48,046 nucleotides of DNA from NCBI GenBank assembly GCA_910578845.1, contig CAJTSL010000003.1:80506-128551 (forward strand). Reading direction: 5' to 3'. Each line of letters begins with the position of its first letter. The first letter of the stretch is position 1. Origin of the DNA: an uncultured Lachnospiraceae bacterium. GTDB lineage: Bacteria > Bacillota > Clostridia > Lachnospirales > Lachnospiraceae. Shown piece after piece: positions 1-8,201 of this stretch. The position numbers were made by a program, and so were the translations under genes. A model generated the notes under the pieces. That model ran no database searches. It saw nothing but the letters and a program-made list of their open reading frames with translations, and was not told the origin of the DNA.

Positions 1-58
1 GCGGTTAAGACGCCGCCCTCTCACGGCGGAAACAGGGGTTCGATTCCCCTACGAGCTG
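1..58 (+). tRNA. tRNA-Glu (CTC), 5' end outside the window
   Basis: The window opens inside the D loop. The anticodon arm is CCGCC-CTCTCAC-GGCGG, which puts CTC in the anticodon and makes this a glutamate tRNA. The T arm is AGGGG-TTCGATT-CCCCT, and the 3' acceptor strand ACGAGCT with discriminator G ends at 58. CCA is not encoded. The 5' acceptor strand and most of the D arm lie before position 1. Confidence 0.95.
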
Positions 59-86
59 TTGACTGTTTATAACAGCCCAACCCTAG

Positions 87-130
87 AAAAAGCTATGAAT
101 ACTGAATAATCAGTATTTATAGCTTTTTTT
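87..130 (+). terminator. Rho-independent terminator of the tRNA unit
   Basis: A 16-bp stem (arms 89-104 and 111-126, one G-U pair) with loop AATAAT is followed by a run of T through 130. It closes transcription of the tRNA gene just upstream. Confidence 0.88.
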
Positions 131-158
131 ATCCTCTAGCGGCTGGGATGCCTTCACT

Positions 159-305
159 TTATCTTTTCTGATTTATTGGCTGTATGCCTTCTTTTCTGGA
201 ATTGTGGGTCTGATTTTGATTTTCTGGCGTGACCTTTTGAGTGATGCTATTGAATTGGTCATGATTCTTTTGTTCTTGAACCTGTTCTTGCTTTTTCTTA
301 TCCAT
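159..305 (-). CDS. Small hydrophilic K/Q/N-rich protein, unknown function
   Basis: A 48-residue protein beginning MDKKKQEQVQEQ. I chose the ATG at 305 because GAGGTG lies just upstream at normal spacing; the frame stays open further upstream to a TTG at 344 that has no ribosome binding site. The product is almost entirely Lys, Gln, Asn, Glu, Thr and Ser, has no hydrophobic core or membrane segment, and ends GIQPINQKR. Such composition suits a small disordered or nucleic-acid-associated protein, and some small spore proteins look like this, but I recognise no family. It sits alone between the tRNA terminator and the rimP promoter, facing the tRNA. Confidence 0.5.
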   Translation of the reverse strand: MDKKKQEQVQEQKNHDQFNSITQKVTPENQNQTHNSRKEGIQPINQKR

Positions 306-415
306 TTTTGTCACCTCATGGATAGTATTCGCGGTTTGATGCAAAATATACAGAAAATAGATATATACCCAATGTGCCTGTTTCGGATTTACGGAATTAT
401 TCTTACAAATTTTTC

Positions 416-444
416 TTGCATCTCATTTCGTTTGGTGTTACACT
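416..444 (+). promoter_or_regulatory. SigA-type promoter of the rimP-nusA-infB operon
   Basis: -35 TTGCAT (416-421), a 17-bp spacer and -10 TACACT (439-444). A start near 451 would leave a leader of about 88 nt that carries the hairpin at 472-499. Confidence 0.6.
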
Positions 445-471
445 GATATAGTCATAAATAATAGTTACGAT

Positions 472-499
472 AAGAGTGGACTGGCGAGTCCACTCTTTT
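472..499 (+). terminator. Leader hairpin before rimP, possible attenuator
   Basis: A 10-bp perfect stem (arms 472-481 and 488-497, loop TGGCGA) followed by only four T residues, lying between the promoter and rimP. It may terminate part of the transcripts or stop read-through from upstream. The short T run makes full termination unlikely. Confidence 0.55.
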
Positions 500-538
500 C
501 ATATGATAGGGAACGATATTGCATGATGGAGGTTACGA

Positions 539-1003
539 ATGTCAAAACGAGAGACTTATGAATCTAGGACAGAAGCGCTTCTAAGCCCCATTGCCGGACA
601 GTTCGGGGTGGAGATTTATGATATAGAATATGTCAAAGAAGGAAGCGATTGGTATTTAAGGGCATATATTGATAAGCCGGATGGCGTCAATATCAACGAC
701 TGTGAGAATGTAAGCCGCGCATTGTCGGATGAACTGGATAGGGAAGACTTTATACAGGATGCATATATTCTGGAAGTGAGCAGCCCAGGCCTGGGCAGGG
801 CGCTGAAGAAAGATAAGCATCTTTTAAAGAGCGTTGGAGAGGAAGTAGAAATAAAACTATATAAGCCGATCGACAAGCAGAAAGAATTCCAGGGGTTTTT
901 GAAGGCTTTTGATGCAGATACCGTTACGATCACAATAGGCGAGGAAGACAAGGAGTTTGCCAGAGCGGAAATAGCGCTTATCAGGCTGGCGTTTCATTTT
1001 TAG
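539..1003 (+). CDS. rimP: Ribosome maturation factor RimP
   Basis: RimP (154 residues) binds the 30S subunit and helps its late assembly. The sequence has the N-terminal alpha/beta domain (about 1-80) with the family motif EVSSPGLGRAL near residues 80-90, then the Sm-like C-terminal beta-barrel (about 90-154). Length is typical. ATG 539 follows GGAGG by six bases. It is the first gene of the operon that continues with nusA, rnpM, ylxQ and infB, the standard order in Firmicutes. The gene ends 25 bp before nusA and so is very probably cotranscribed with it. Confidence 0.96.
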   Translation: MSKRETYESRTEALLSPIAGQFGVEIYDIEYVKEGSDWYLRAYIDKPDGVNINDCENVSRALSDELDREDFIQDAYILEVSSPGLGRALKKDKHLLKSVGEEVEIKLYKPIDKQKEFQGFLKAFDADTVTITIGEEDKEFARAEIALIRLAFHF

Positions 1004-1028
1004 AAAATACAAGGAGGATACTGGAAAA

Positions 1029-2294
1029 ATGAACAAGGAATTAATGGAAGCATTGGATATGCTGGAGAAGGAGAAAGAGATCAGCAAGGAGACATTGTTT
1101 GATGCGATTGAAAATTCATTGCTTACCGCCTGCAAAAACCATTTTGGCAAAGCAGATAATATTAAAGTAGAAATTGATAGACAGACTTGTGATTTTCTTT
1201 GTTATGCGGAGAAAGAAGTTGTGGAAGAAGTAGAAGATGATTGCTTACAGATTTCTTTAGAAGACGCGAAAGAAGTTTCTGCTAGGGCAAAACTTGGCGA
1301 TATGCTTCATATTGAGATCAAGTCAAAGGAGTTTGGGCGCATTGCGACGCAGAATGCCAAGAACGTTATTTTGCAGAAAATCCGTGAGGAAGAAAGAAGC
1401 GTTATTTATAATCAGTATTATGAGAAAGAAAAAGATGTCGTGACCGGTATCGTGCAGCGTTATATTGGAAGGAACATTTCCATCAATCTTGGGAAGACGG
1501 ATGCGGTCCTCAATGAAAGCGAGCAGGTACGCGGTGAGAACTTTAAACCGACGGAGAGAATTAAGGTATATATCCTGGAAGTAAAGAATACACCAAAAGG
1601 GCCGAGGATCTTAGTCAGCCGTACACACCCGGAGCTTGTCAAGAGGCTGTTTGAAACGGAAGTGACGGAGATTAAGGACGGTACCGTAGAGATTATGAGC
1701 ATTGCCAGGGAGGCGGGCAGCAGGACGAAGCTGGCGGTACGCTCCAATAATCCGAATGTAGACGCAGTAGGCGCTTGTGTCGGCTTAAATGGCGCCAGGG
1801 TCAATTCCATTGTGGAAGAGCTTCGGGGAGAGAAGATTGACATTATTAACTGGGACGATAATCCGGGCAATCTGATCCAGAACGCTCTGTCTCCGGCCAA
1901 GATTGTCGCTGTTTTTGCGGATCCTGACGACAAGACAGCCAAAGTTGTCGTGCCGGATTACCAGTTATCACTTGCGATTGGTAAGGAAGGGCAGAATGCA
2001 AGGCTAGCGGCAAGGCTGACAGGATATAAGATCGACATCAAGAGTGAGACGCAGGCGAAAGACGCGCCGGGATTCCGTTACGAAGATTATATGTATGACG
2101 AAGAGGAATATGAAGAGGAATATGACGGCGAAACATATAATGAGGCGGAATATGAAGGTGGCGAATATCATGACGGTGAGTTTAACGAAGGGGATTATCC
2201 CGAAGAAACCGGAGCGGAAGGAGCCATTGAAGAGGAATCCGTAGAGGACGTTGGCATTGATGAAGCAGATGCGGAAGAAGGTCTTGTAGAATAG
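1029..2294 (+). CDS. nusA: Transcription termination/antitermination protein NusA
   Basis: NusA binds RNA polymerase and nascent RNA and modulates pausing, termination and antitermination. Order of domains in 421 residues: N-terminal polymerase-binding domain (1-130), S1 (about 136-200), KH1 (about 230-285) and KH2 (about 300-345, with LAIGKEGQNARLAARL). The last 70 residues form a strongly acidic tail made of short Glu/Tyr/Gly repeats such as EEYEEEYDGE. Firmicute NusA normally stops shortly after KH2, so this tail is an extension. A good AAGGAGG site lies before ATG 1029. Confidence 0.97.
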   Translation: MNKELMEALDMLEKEKEISKETLFDAIENSLLTACKNHFGKADNIKVEIDRQTCDFLCYAEKEVVEEVEDDCLQISLEDAKEVSARAKLGDMLHIEIKSKEFGRIATQNAKNVILQKIREEERSVIYNQYYEKEKDVVTGIVQRYIGRNISINLGKTDAVLNESEQVRGENFKPTERIKVYILEVKNTPKGPRILVSRTHPELVKRLFETEVTEIKDGTVEIMSIAREAGSRTKLAVRSNNPNVDAVGACVGLNGARVNSIVEELRGEKIDIINWDDNPGNLIQNALSPAKIVAVFADPDDKTAKVVVPDYQLSLAIGKEGQNARLAARLTGYKIDIKSETQAKDAPGFRYEDYMYDEEEYEEEYDGETYNEAEYEGGEYHDGEFNEGDYPEETGAEGAIEEESVEDVGIDEADAEEGLVE

Positions 2295-2308
2295 AAAGGG
2301 TATTTTCT

Positions 2309-2575
2309 ATGGCGAAAAAAATTCCTATGCGGCAGTGTGTAGGCTGTGGAGAGATGAAGAGCAAAAAAGAAATGATGCGGGTCATAAAGACCGCTGAGAA
2401 TGCCGTTGTACTGGATATGACAGGTAAGAAAAACGGTAGAGGGGCGTATCTTTGCATGACGGGAGAGTGCCTCGCCAAGGCAAGGAAAAATAAAGGACTG
2501 GAACGGTCTTTTAAGATGAGTATTCCGGATGAATTATACGAAAAACTGGAAAAGGAGTTTAATGAAAATGCATAA
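2309..2575 (+). CDS. rnpM: RNase P modulator RnpM (YlxR family)
   Basis: An 88-residue YlxR-family protein. Diagnostic parts are the N-terminal RQCVGCGEMKSK with its Cys pair and the central GRGAYLC. The Bacillus subtilis homologue binds the RNA subunit of RNase P and lowers its activity, and that role is inferred here from family. It begins 14 bp after nusA and overlaps the start of ylxQ, so the two small proteins are translationally linked. The nusA-ylxR-ylxQ-infB order is diagnostic in itself. Confidence 0.93.
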   Translation: MAKKIPMRQCVGCGEMKSKKEMMRVIKTAENAVVLDMTGKKNGRGAYLCMTGECLAKARKNKGLERSFKMSIPDELYEKLEKEFNENA

Positions 2576-2909
2576 GGATAGCGAGCCGGAGGAAAAGAAG
2601 GTGTTATCTATGCTGGGTCTGGCGACTCGTTCCAGAAATGTTGTCAGTGGAGGGTTTGCAACGGAGAACGCAGTGAAAGCAGGGAAAGCATTTCTGGTTC
2701 TGGTAACAGAGGATGCTTCCGATAACACGAAAAAAAAGTTTCGGAATATGTGTGAATTTTATGAAGTGCCTTTTTATCAATTTGGGGAAAAGGAAGCGAT
2801 TGGCCATTCTATGGGAAAGCAGGAGCGGACTTCCCTGGCAGTTACCGATGAGGGATTTGCAGACTCGATACGGAAACATTTAGAAGATTTAATCATTAGA
2901 CGGAGGTAG
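2562..2909 (+). CDS. ylxQ: YlxQ, L7Ae-like ribosome-associated RNA-binding protein
   Basis: About 115 residues of the L7Ae/L30e/S12e/Gadd45 fold, which binds kink-turn RNA. The stretch LGLATRSRNVVSGGFATENA and the later AVTDEGFADSI are typical of the YlxQ family. The start is unsure: ATG 2562 lies 4 bases and ATG 2568 lies 10 bases from AAGGAG; an earlier in-frame start at 2529 has no site. It overlaps rnpM by 14 bp and ends 5 bp before infB. No enzymatic function is known for the family; action at the ribosome is inferred. Confidence 0.9.
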   Translation: MKMHKDSEPEEKKVLSMLGLATRSRNVVSGGFATENAVKAGKAFLVLVTEDASDNTKKKFRNMCEFYEVPFYQFGEKEAIGHSMGKQERTSLAVTDEGFADSIRKHLEDLIIRRR

Positions 2910-2914
2910 TGAGC

Positions 2915-5902
2915 ATGGGGAAAATGAAAGTGCATGAGCTTGCGAAGGAGCTGGAAATACAGAGTAAGGAAATAATAGCTTTTTTGCAGGATAAAGGATA
3001 TGAAGTAAAGGTTGCGCAAAGCTCGATAGAGGACGAAGCCATCGGGCTTGTCCGAGGGCAATTTGGAAGCGCGGCGAAAGCCGTAAAAGATAAAGCGGAT
3101 CAGCCGGTGTCGGAGAGCAGACAAAAGCAAGAAGTGGCGCAGAAGCCGGGTGAGAACCGCCCACCGGCAGAAGCCGCACAGAAGCCGGGTGAAAACCGCC
3201 CACCGGCAGAAGCTGCACAGAAGCCGGCAGGAAATAGCCAGCGACCGGATAACGGACAGAAGCCGGCCGCAAATGGACAAATAGATACAAAAGGAAAGCA
3301 GCCGGTAGCAGAAAACAGGCAGCCGGCAGCGGAAGGAAAACAAACAGTGACAGAGAACAGACAACAGCCGGTTGGTGGAAAACAAACGGCAGCAGAAAAC
3401 AGGCAGCATGCGGCGGGGGAGCCGAAGAAGAAGAAAAACATCATTTTCGTGAGCAATCCGCATAACTCTAAAATGCCCGGCAACAGACCGGTGCAGGGAG
3501 ACAGGAAGCCTGCGAATGGCAATCGCCCTGTGACGCCGCAACAGCCTCCGCACCAGATCATTCGTCCAACGCAAAAACCGATCCCGGTAACGGCGGAACC
3601 TTATGAAGTAAGGCAGAAGCAGCAGCAGGAGCGCCGTATGGAGCGCAAACAGCAAGAGAAGCAAGAAAGGCTTAATCGCGAGCGGGAACAGAGAGAGCAG
3701 CAGGAAAAACAAGAAAACAAGGATAGAGCAAATGTCCAAAGCAAACCGACGAATCAGGAAAAACCGCATTATAATCATGAAAATAGAAGGCCTGAAGGCC
3801 AAGGCAGGCAAAATTATAATAACGCTCAAGGCGCTAACAGGGGCGGCGCATCTTCTGGCGGCAACAACCGCAATTTTAACAATAGCGAGCGTCCTCAAAG
3901 AGGAAACAACGGGCAGGACAATCGATTTAAAAAGGGTGGCAATAACAAAGACTTTATGCCAGAGACCCCTATCAAGGACACCGAGAAGCATAGAGATGAG
4001 GAGAAGCGCAGGATTGGCCAGGAGAAAGATAAGCGCTCTAAGAAGGATTTAATCTATGAAGAGGATGATGTAAATAGCAAGAGCCGCAATAAAGCAGGCC
4101 GTTTCATTAAGCCGGAGAAAAAGGTGGAAACGGTTGTAGAGGAGCAGATCAAAGTCATTACGATCCCGGAATCCCTGACCATCAAAGAGCTGGCTGACAA
4201 GATGAAGATACAGCCTTCTGCGATTATTAAGAAGCTTTTCTTACAGGGGCAGATTGTAACGGTGAATTCTGAGATTTCGTTTGAAGACGCGGAAAATATT
4301 GCGATTGATTATGAAATCATCTGTGAGAAAGAAGTTAAGGTTGATGTCATAGAAGAGCTTCTCAAAGAGGAAGAAGAAGACGAGAGCAAGATGACGACAA
4401 GGCCTCCGGTCATTTGTGTCATGGGACACGTTGACCATGGTAAGACCTCCTTGCTTGATGCGATCAGGAAGACGAACGTAACGGATAAGGAAGCCGGAGG
4501 CATCACACAGGCAATCGGCGCTTATACAGTTACTGTCAACCATCAGAAGATCACCTTTTTAGATACGCCAGGACATGAAGCGTTTACGGCGATGCGTATG
4601 CGTGGCGCAAATTCAACGGATATTGCGGTTTTGGTAGTAGCGGCGGATGACGGCGTCATGCCACAGACGATCGAGGCGATCAACCATGCGAAAGCGGCAG
4701 GGATAGAGATCATTGTCGCAGTCAATAAAATTGATAAGCCGAATGCGAATATCGACAGAGTGAAGCAGGAAATGACAGAGTATGAGCTGATCCCGGTAGA
4801 TTGGGGCGGTTCGACGGAGTTTGTCCCGGTTTCTGCAAAATCCGGTGAAGGCATTGAGACTTTATTGGAAACGATATTGATTACGGCTGAAATTATGGAA
4901 CTAAAAGCAAACCCGAACCGGCATGCCAGAGGCCTTGTCATTGAGGCGGAGCTTGATAAAGGACGCGGGCCGGTGGCGACTGTGCTTGTGCAGAAAGGTA
5001 CGCTGCATATCGGGGATTTCATTTCCGCAGGCGCAAGCCATGGGAAAGTCAGGGCGATGATTGACGACAAAGGAAGAAGGGTGAAAGAAGCCGCGCCTTC
5101 CATGCCGGTAGAGATCTTAGGCCTTTCCGATGTGCCAAGCGCCGGGGAAGTATTCATCGTGCATGAGAATGACAAATCGGCAAAATCTTATGCGGAGACT
5201 TATATGGCACAGCATAAAGAAGAAATGATTGCAGATACTAAGACGAGAATGTCTCTAGACGATTTATTTAGCCAGATTAAAGAAGGCAATTTGAAAGAGC
5301 TGAACCTGATTGTCAAAGCAGACGTACAGGGCAGCGTGGAAGCGGTGAAACAAAGCCTAATGAAGCTCTCGAACGAGGAAATTGTCGTTAAGTGCATCCA
5401 TGGCGGCGTGGGAGCGATCAATGAGTCTGATGTGACGCTTGCCTCTGCATCTGCGGCGATTATCATCGGCTTTAACGTTAGATTAGATGCGACGGCAAAG
5501 GCAACAGCGGAGCGCGAAGGCGTGGACGTTAGACTGTATAAAGTCATTTACCAGGCGATTGAAGATATCGAAGCGGCAATGAAGGGCATGTTAGACCCGA
5601 TCTTCGAAGAAAAAGTCATCGGCCATGCGGAAGTGCGTCAAATCTTCAAGGCATCTGCAATCGGGAACATTGCCGGCTCTTATGTATTAGACGGCGAATT
5701 CCAGAGGGGATGCAAGATCCGTATTACAAGAGCGGGAGAACAGATCTACGAAGGCGGCCTGGCATCTCTTAAGAGATTTAAAGATGACGTCAAAGAAGTG
5801 AAAGCAGGATTTGAATGCGGCTTAGTTTTCGAGAATTTCGATAAGATGCAGGAATTAGATATTGTAGAAGCTTATATTATGGTAGAAGTACCGAGAACAT
5901 AG
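2915..5902 (+). CDS. infB: Translation initiation factor IF-2
   Basis: IF-2 (995 residues) brings initiator tRNA to the 30S subunit and hydrolyses GTP at subunit joining. A first IF2-N domain lies at 1-50, then a long low-complexity linker (about 55-400, rich in Gln, Asn, Pro, Lys, Arg), a second IF2-N domain around 415-465, and the G domain with G1 GHVDHGKT at 504-511, G3 DTPGHE and G4 NKID. Domains II, III and C2 follow. I chose ATG 2915, eight bases after GGAGG; GTG 2909 is too close to that site. The linker contains exact-phase repeats (see 3140-3217). Confidence 0.97.
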   Translation: MGKMKVHELAKELEIQSKEIIAFLQDKGYEVKVAQSSIEDEAIGLVRGQFGSAAKAVKDKADQPVSESRQKQEVAQKPGENRPPAEAAQKPGENRPPAEAAQKPAGNSQRPDNGQKPAANGQIDTKGKQPVAENRQPAAEGKQTVTENRQQPVGGKQTAAENRQHAAGEPKKKKNIIFVSNPHNSKMPGNRPVQGDRKPANGNRPVTPQQPPHQIIRPTQKPIPVTAEPYEVRQKQQQERRMERKQQEKQERLNREREQREQQEKQENKDRANVQSKPTNQEKPHYNHENRRPEGQGRQNYNNAQGANRGGASSGGNNRNFNNSERPQRGNNGQDNRFKKGGNNKDFMPETPIKDTEKHRDEEKRRIGQEKDKRSKKDLIYEEDDVNSKSRNKAGRFIKPEKKVETVVEEQIKVITIPESLTIKELADKMKIQPSAIIKKLFLQGQIVTVNSEISFEDAENIAIDYEIICEKEVKVDVIEELLKEEEEDESKMTTRPPVICVMGHVDHGKTSLLDAIRKTNVTDKEAGGITQAIGAYTVTVNHQKITFLDTPGHEAFTAMRMRGANSTDIAVLVVAADDGVMPQTIEAINHAKAAGIEIIVAVNKIDKPNANIDRVKQEMTEYELIPVDWGGSTEFVPVSAKSGEGIETLLETILITAEIMELKANPNRHARGLVIEAELDKGRGPVATVLVQKGTLHIGDFISAGASHGKVRAMIDDKGRRVKEAAPSMPVEILGLSDVPSAGEVFIVHENDKSAKSYAETYMAQHKEEMIADTKTRMSLDDLFSQIKEGNLKELNLIVKADVQGSVEAVKQSLMKLSNEEIVVKCIHGGVGAINESDVTLASASAAIIIGFNVRLDATAKATAEREGVDVRLYKVIYQAIEDIEAAMKGMLDPIFEEKVIGHAEVRQIFKASAIGNIAGSYVLDGEFQRGCKIRITRAGEQIYEGGLASLKRFKDDVKEVKAGFECGLVFENFDKMQELDIVEAYIMVEVPRT
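3140..3217 (+). repeat. Two 39-bp tandem units inside infB
   Basis: Two nearly identical 39-bp units (3140-3178 and 3179-3217, three silent or near-silent differences) encode QKPGENRPPAEAA twice. A third partial copy (QKPA) follows at 3218. Since 39 is divisible by three, gain or loss of a unit keeps the reading frame, so the disordered linker can change length without breaking IF-2. Confidence 0.9.
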
Positions 5903-5920
5903 ACTGGAGGGAATGTGTCT

Positions 5921-6274
5921 ATGCGCAAGAACAGCATAAAAAATACGCGTATCAATGGCGAAGTGCAGCGCGTACTGGCGGAGATCATCAGAGGAGAACT
6001 GAAAGACCCGCGGATTGGTGAAGTGACTTCCGTTGTTGCGGTAGAAGTGGCGCCTGATTTAAAGACTTGCAAAGTATGGGTCAGCGTGCTCGGGGATGAG
6101 CAGGCACAGGCGGATACGCTTGCGGGCCTAAACAGTGCGGAAGGATTTATCAGGAACCAACTGGCGAGAAAGATCAATCTGCGCAATACGCCGCAGATAC
6201 GGTTCATTATGGATCAGTCGATTGCCTATGGCGTGTCAATGTCGAAACTGATCGATGAGGTGAACGGACAATAA
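5921..6274 (+). CDS. rbfA: Ribosome-binding factor A
   Basis: RbfA (117 residues from ATG 5921) binds the 16S rRNA central region and helps 30S maturation at low temperature. Family features are the N-terminal SIKNTRINGEVQRVLAEIIR helix and the KH-like core with the stretch LKTCKVWVSVLG. GTG 5915 in the same frame is an alternative only four bases from GGAGG; ATG 5921 is ten bases from it. It lies 18 bp after infB, the usual infB-rbfA order. Confidence 0.95.
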   Translation: MRKNSIKNTRINGEVQRVLAEIIRGELKDPRIGEVTSVVAVEVAPDLKTCKVWVSVLGDEQAQADTLAGLNSAEGFIRNQLARKINLRNTPQIRFIMDQSIAYGVSMSKLIDEVNGQ

Positions 6275-6309
6275 AAGAAATTCTAGGTGAAAGGAGTAAT
6301 ATAGTATTG

Positions 6310-7296
6310 ATGAAAATAATAGATGAAGTACGGGATGCGAGAACTATTGGGATAAGCGGACATGAAAGACCGGACGGGGATTGCGTCGGTTCCGTTATGG
6401 GACTGTATCTTTATCTGAAGAAGGCGTTGCCAGGAGCTGAGATCGATGTGTATCTGGAGAAGCCAGCGGAGATTTTCCACTGTATCCATCGCATTGACGA
6501 TATTCGGTCCGAGTCCCGGGCAGATATGGTTTACGATGTTTTCTTCGCATTGGATTGTAATGCGGAGCGTCTAGGCGATATAGGAGCGGTTTATCAGAAC
6601 GCGCGAAAGAGAATCAATATAGACCACCATATTAGCAATACTGGCAGCGGCGATATCAATATTATTGAGCCGGAGAGGAGCTCTACTTGTGAACTGCTCT
6701 ATGATTTATTGGAAAAGGAGCAGTTGGATGAAGAGATTGCGAAAGCGCTCTATATTGGCTTAATCCATGATACGGGTGTTTTCAAATATTCCAATACTTC
6801 TCCGAAGACGTTACAGATTGCGGCAGAGCTGATTCAGTTTGGATTTGATTTCCCGAAATTAATTGATGAGACTTTTTATGAAAAAACTTATGTACAGAGC
6901 CAGATTATGGGCAGGGCAATTTTAGAGAGCATCCGCTTTCTTGGTGGGAAATGCATTGTCAGCATGGTGAACAAAAAGACCATGGGATTTTACCAGGCGC
7001 AGCCTAAAGACCTGGATGGCATTGTGAACCAGCTCCGCATTGTAAAGGGCGTTGAGTGTGCGATCTTTATGTATGAAGTCAAGCCGATGGAATATAAAGT
7101 AAGCCTGCGTTCTAACGGCATCGTGGATGTTGCGGCAATCGCCGTACAGTTTGGCGGCGGTGGGCATGTGCGGGCAGCAGGCTGTTATATGAACGGCACA
7201 TATCATGACGCTATCAATAATTTGTCCATACATATTGAGGAACAGCTAAAAGAACATGGCATGATGAGGGCAGAAGATGTATCACGGGATTATTAA
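6310..7296 (+). CDS. nrnA: NrnA-type oligoribonuclease / pAp phosphatase (DHH-DHHA1)
   Basis: A DHH-family phosphoesterase of 328 residues that degrades very short RNAs and, in the characterised homologue, dephosphorylates 3'-phosphoadenosine 5'-phosphate. Metal-binding motifs are visible: HERPDGDCVGS near residue 18, the DCN segment near 80 and IDHH near 105. The C-terminal DHHA1 substrate motif is FGGGGHVRAAG near 280. The TTG at 6307 directly in front of ATG 6310 is an equally close alternative start. It lies between rbfA and truB, as in many Firmicutes, and overlaps truB by 20 bp. Confidence 0.93.
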   Translation: MKIIDEVRDARTIGISGHERPDGDCVGSVMGLYLYLKKALPGAEIDVYLEKPAEIFHCIHRIDDIRSESRADMVYDVFFALDCNAERLGDIGAVYQNARKRINIDHHISNTGSGDINIIEPERSSTCELLYDLLEKEQLDEEIAKALYIGLIHDTGVFKYSNTSPKTLQIAAELIQFGFDFPKLIDETFYEKTYVQSQIMGRAILESIRFLGGKCIVSMVNKKTMGFYQAQPKDLDGIVNQLRIVKGVECAIFMYEVKPMEYKVSLRSNGIVDVAAIAVQFGGGGHVRAAGCYMNGTYHDAINNLSIHIEEQLKEHGMMRAEDVSRDY

Positions 7297-8182
7297 TATC
7301 AACAAAGAGGCCGGCTATACTTCTCATGATGTTGTGGCAAAATTACGCGGCATACTAGGACAGAAAAAAATAGGCCATACCGGAACGCTTGACCCGGATG
7401 CGGTGGGAGTGCTTCCGGTATGCCTGGGTGTGGGAACGAAGCTTTGCGATATGTTAAATATTACGGAGAAAGAGTATGTTGCTTCCATGCGCCTTGGCGT
7501 GACAACGGATACGCAGGATATGACGGGAAACATTCTTAAGCAGGAGCAAGTGCGTGTCCGGGCAGAGCAGATTGAAGAAGCAGTTTATCATTTTAAGGGC
7601 GATTATGAGCAGATCCCGCCAATGTATTCCGCATTGAAAATAAACGGCAAGAAGCTCTATGAATTGGCGAGAGCCGGCAAGGAAGTGGAACGGCAGGCTA
7701 GATGTGTACAGATCAAAGAAATCGAAATACAGAAGGTGGATATACCGTTCGTACAGATCCGTGTGGTATGTTCGAAAGGCACTTATATCCGGACGCTTTG
7801 CGATGATATTGGCAAACGTTTAGGATGCGGTGCTGCGATGGCGTCTTTGCAAAGGACCAGGGTAGGGGAATTCCGGGTGGAAAATGCGTTGCCTTTATCC
7901 ATGGTAGAGAGGCTGCGTGATGAAAACCGATTACAAGACTATATTGTACCGGTAGCGGATATGTTTCCATGCTTAGAAGCGATAAAAGTTAAAAGCCAAT
8001 ATCAGAAGCATCTTGCTAACGGGAACTGCCTTGCAAGGCAGATGGCGTACGAAGGCCATGATTTAGTGGATGGCGTGCAAGTGCGCATATACAGCGAAGC
8101 AGGTATATTCTACGGCATTTATCGTTATGAAGGGAAAGAGGAGATGCTTTACCCGGTTAAGATGTTCATATGCGATATGTGA
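7277..8182 (+). CDS. truB: tRNA pseudouridine-55 synthase TruB
   Basis: TruB converts U55 in the T loop of tRNAs to pseudouridine. The 301-residue protein has GHTGTLDPDAVGVLP near residues 33-47, containing the catalytic Asp, followed by the usual KINGKKLYELAR and CSKGTYIRTLCDDIG segments, and a C-terminal PUA-like tail. The start overlaps the end of nrnA, suggesting translational coupling. It is followed 19 bp later by ribF. Confidence 0.96.
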   Translation: MYHGIININKEAGYTSHDVVAKLRGILGQKKIGHTGTLDPDAVGVLPVCLGVGTKLCDMLNITEKEYVASMRLGVTTDTQDMTGNILKQEQVRVRAEQIEEAVYHFKGDYEQIPPMYSALKINGKKLYELARAGKEVERQARCVQIKEIEIQKVDIPFVQIRVVCSKGTYIRTLCDDIGKRLGCGAAMASLQRTRVGEFRVENALPLSMVERLRDENRLQDYIVPVADMFPCLEAIKVKSQYQKHLANGNCLARQMAYEGHDLVDGVQVRIYSEAGIFYGIYRYEGKEEMLYPVKMFICDM

Positions 8183-8201
8183 GGAAAGGCATGGGTTTTA
8201 T

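Noticed and set aside
204..446. 80-codon frame on the plus strand, hydrophobic
   Set aside because: It is antisense to the small polar protein at 159-305, lacks a ribosome site, and overlaps the rimP promoter.
2777..3991. 404-codon minus-strand frame rich in Leu, Arg and Phe
   Set aside because: It is the antisense shadow of the infB linker, caused by its biased codons; no family resemblance and no ribosome site.
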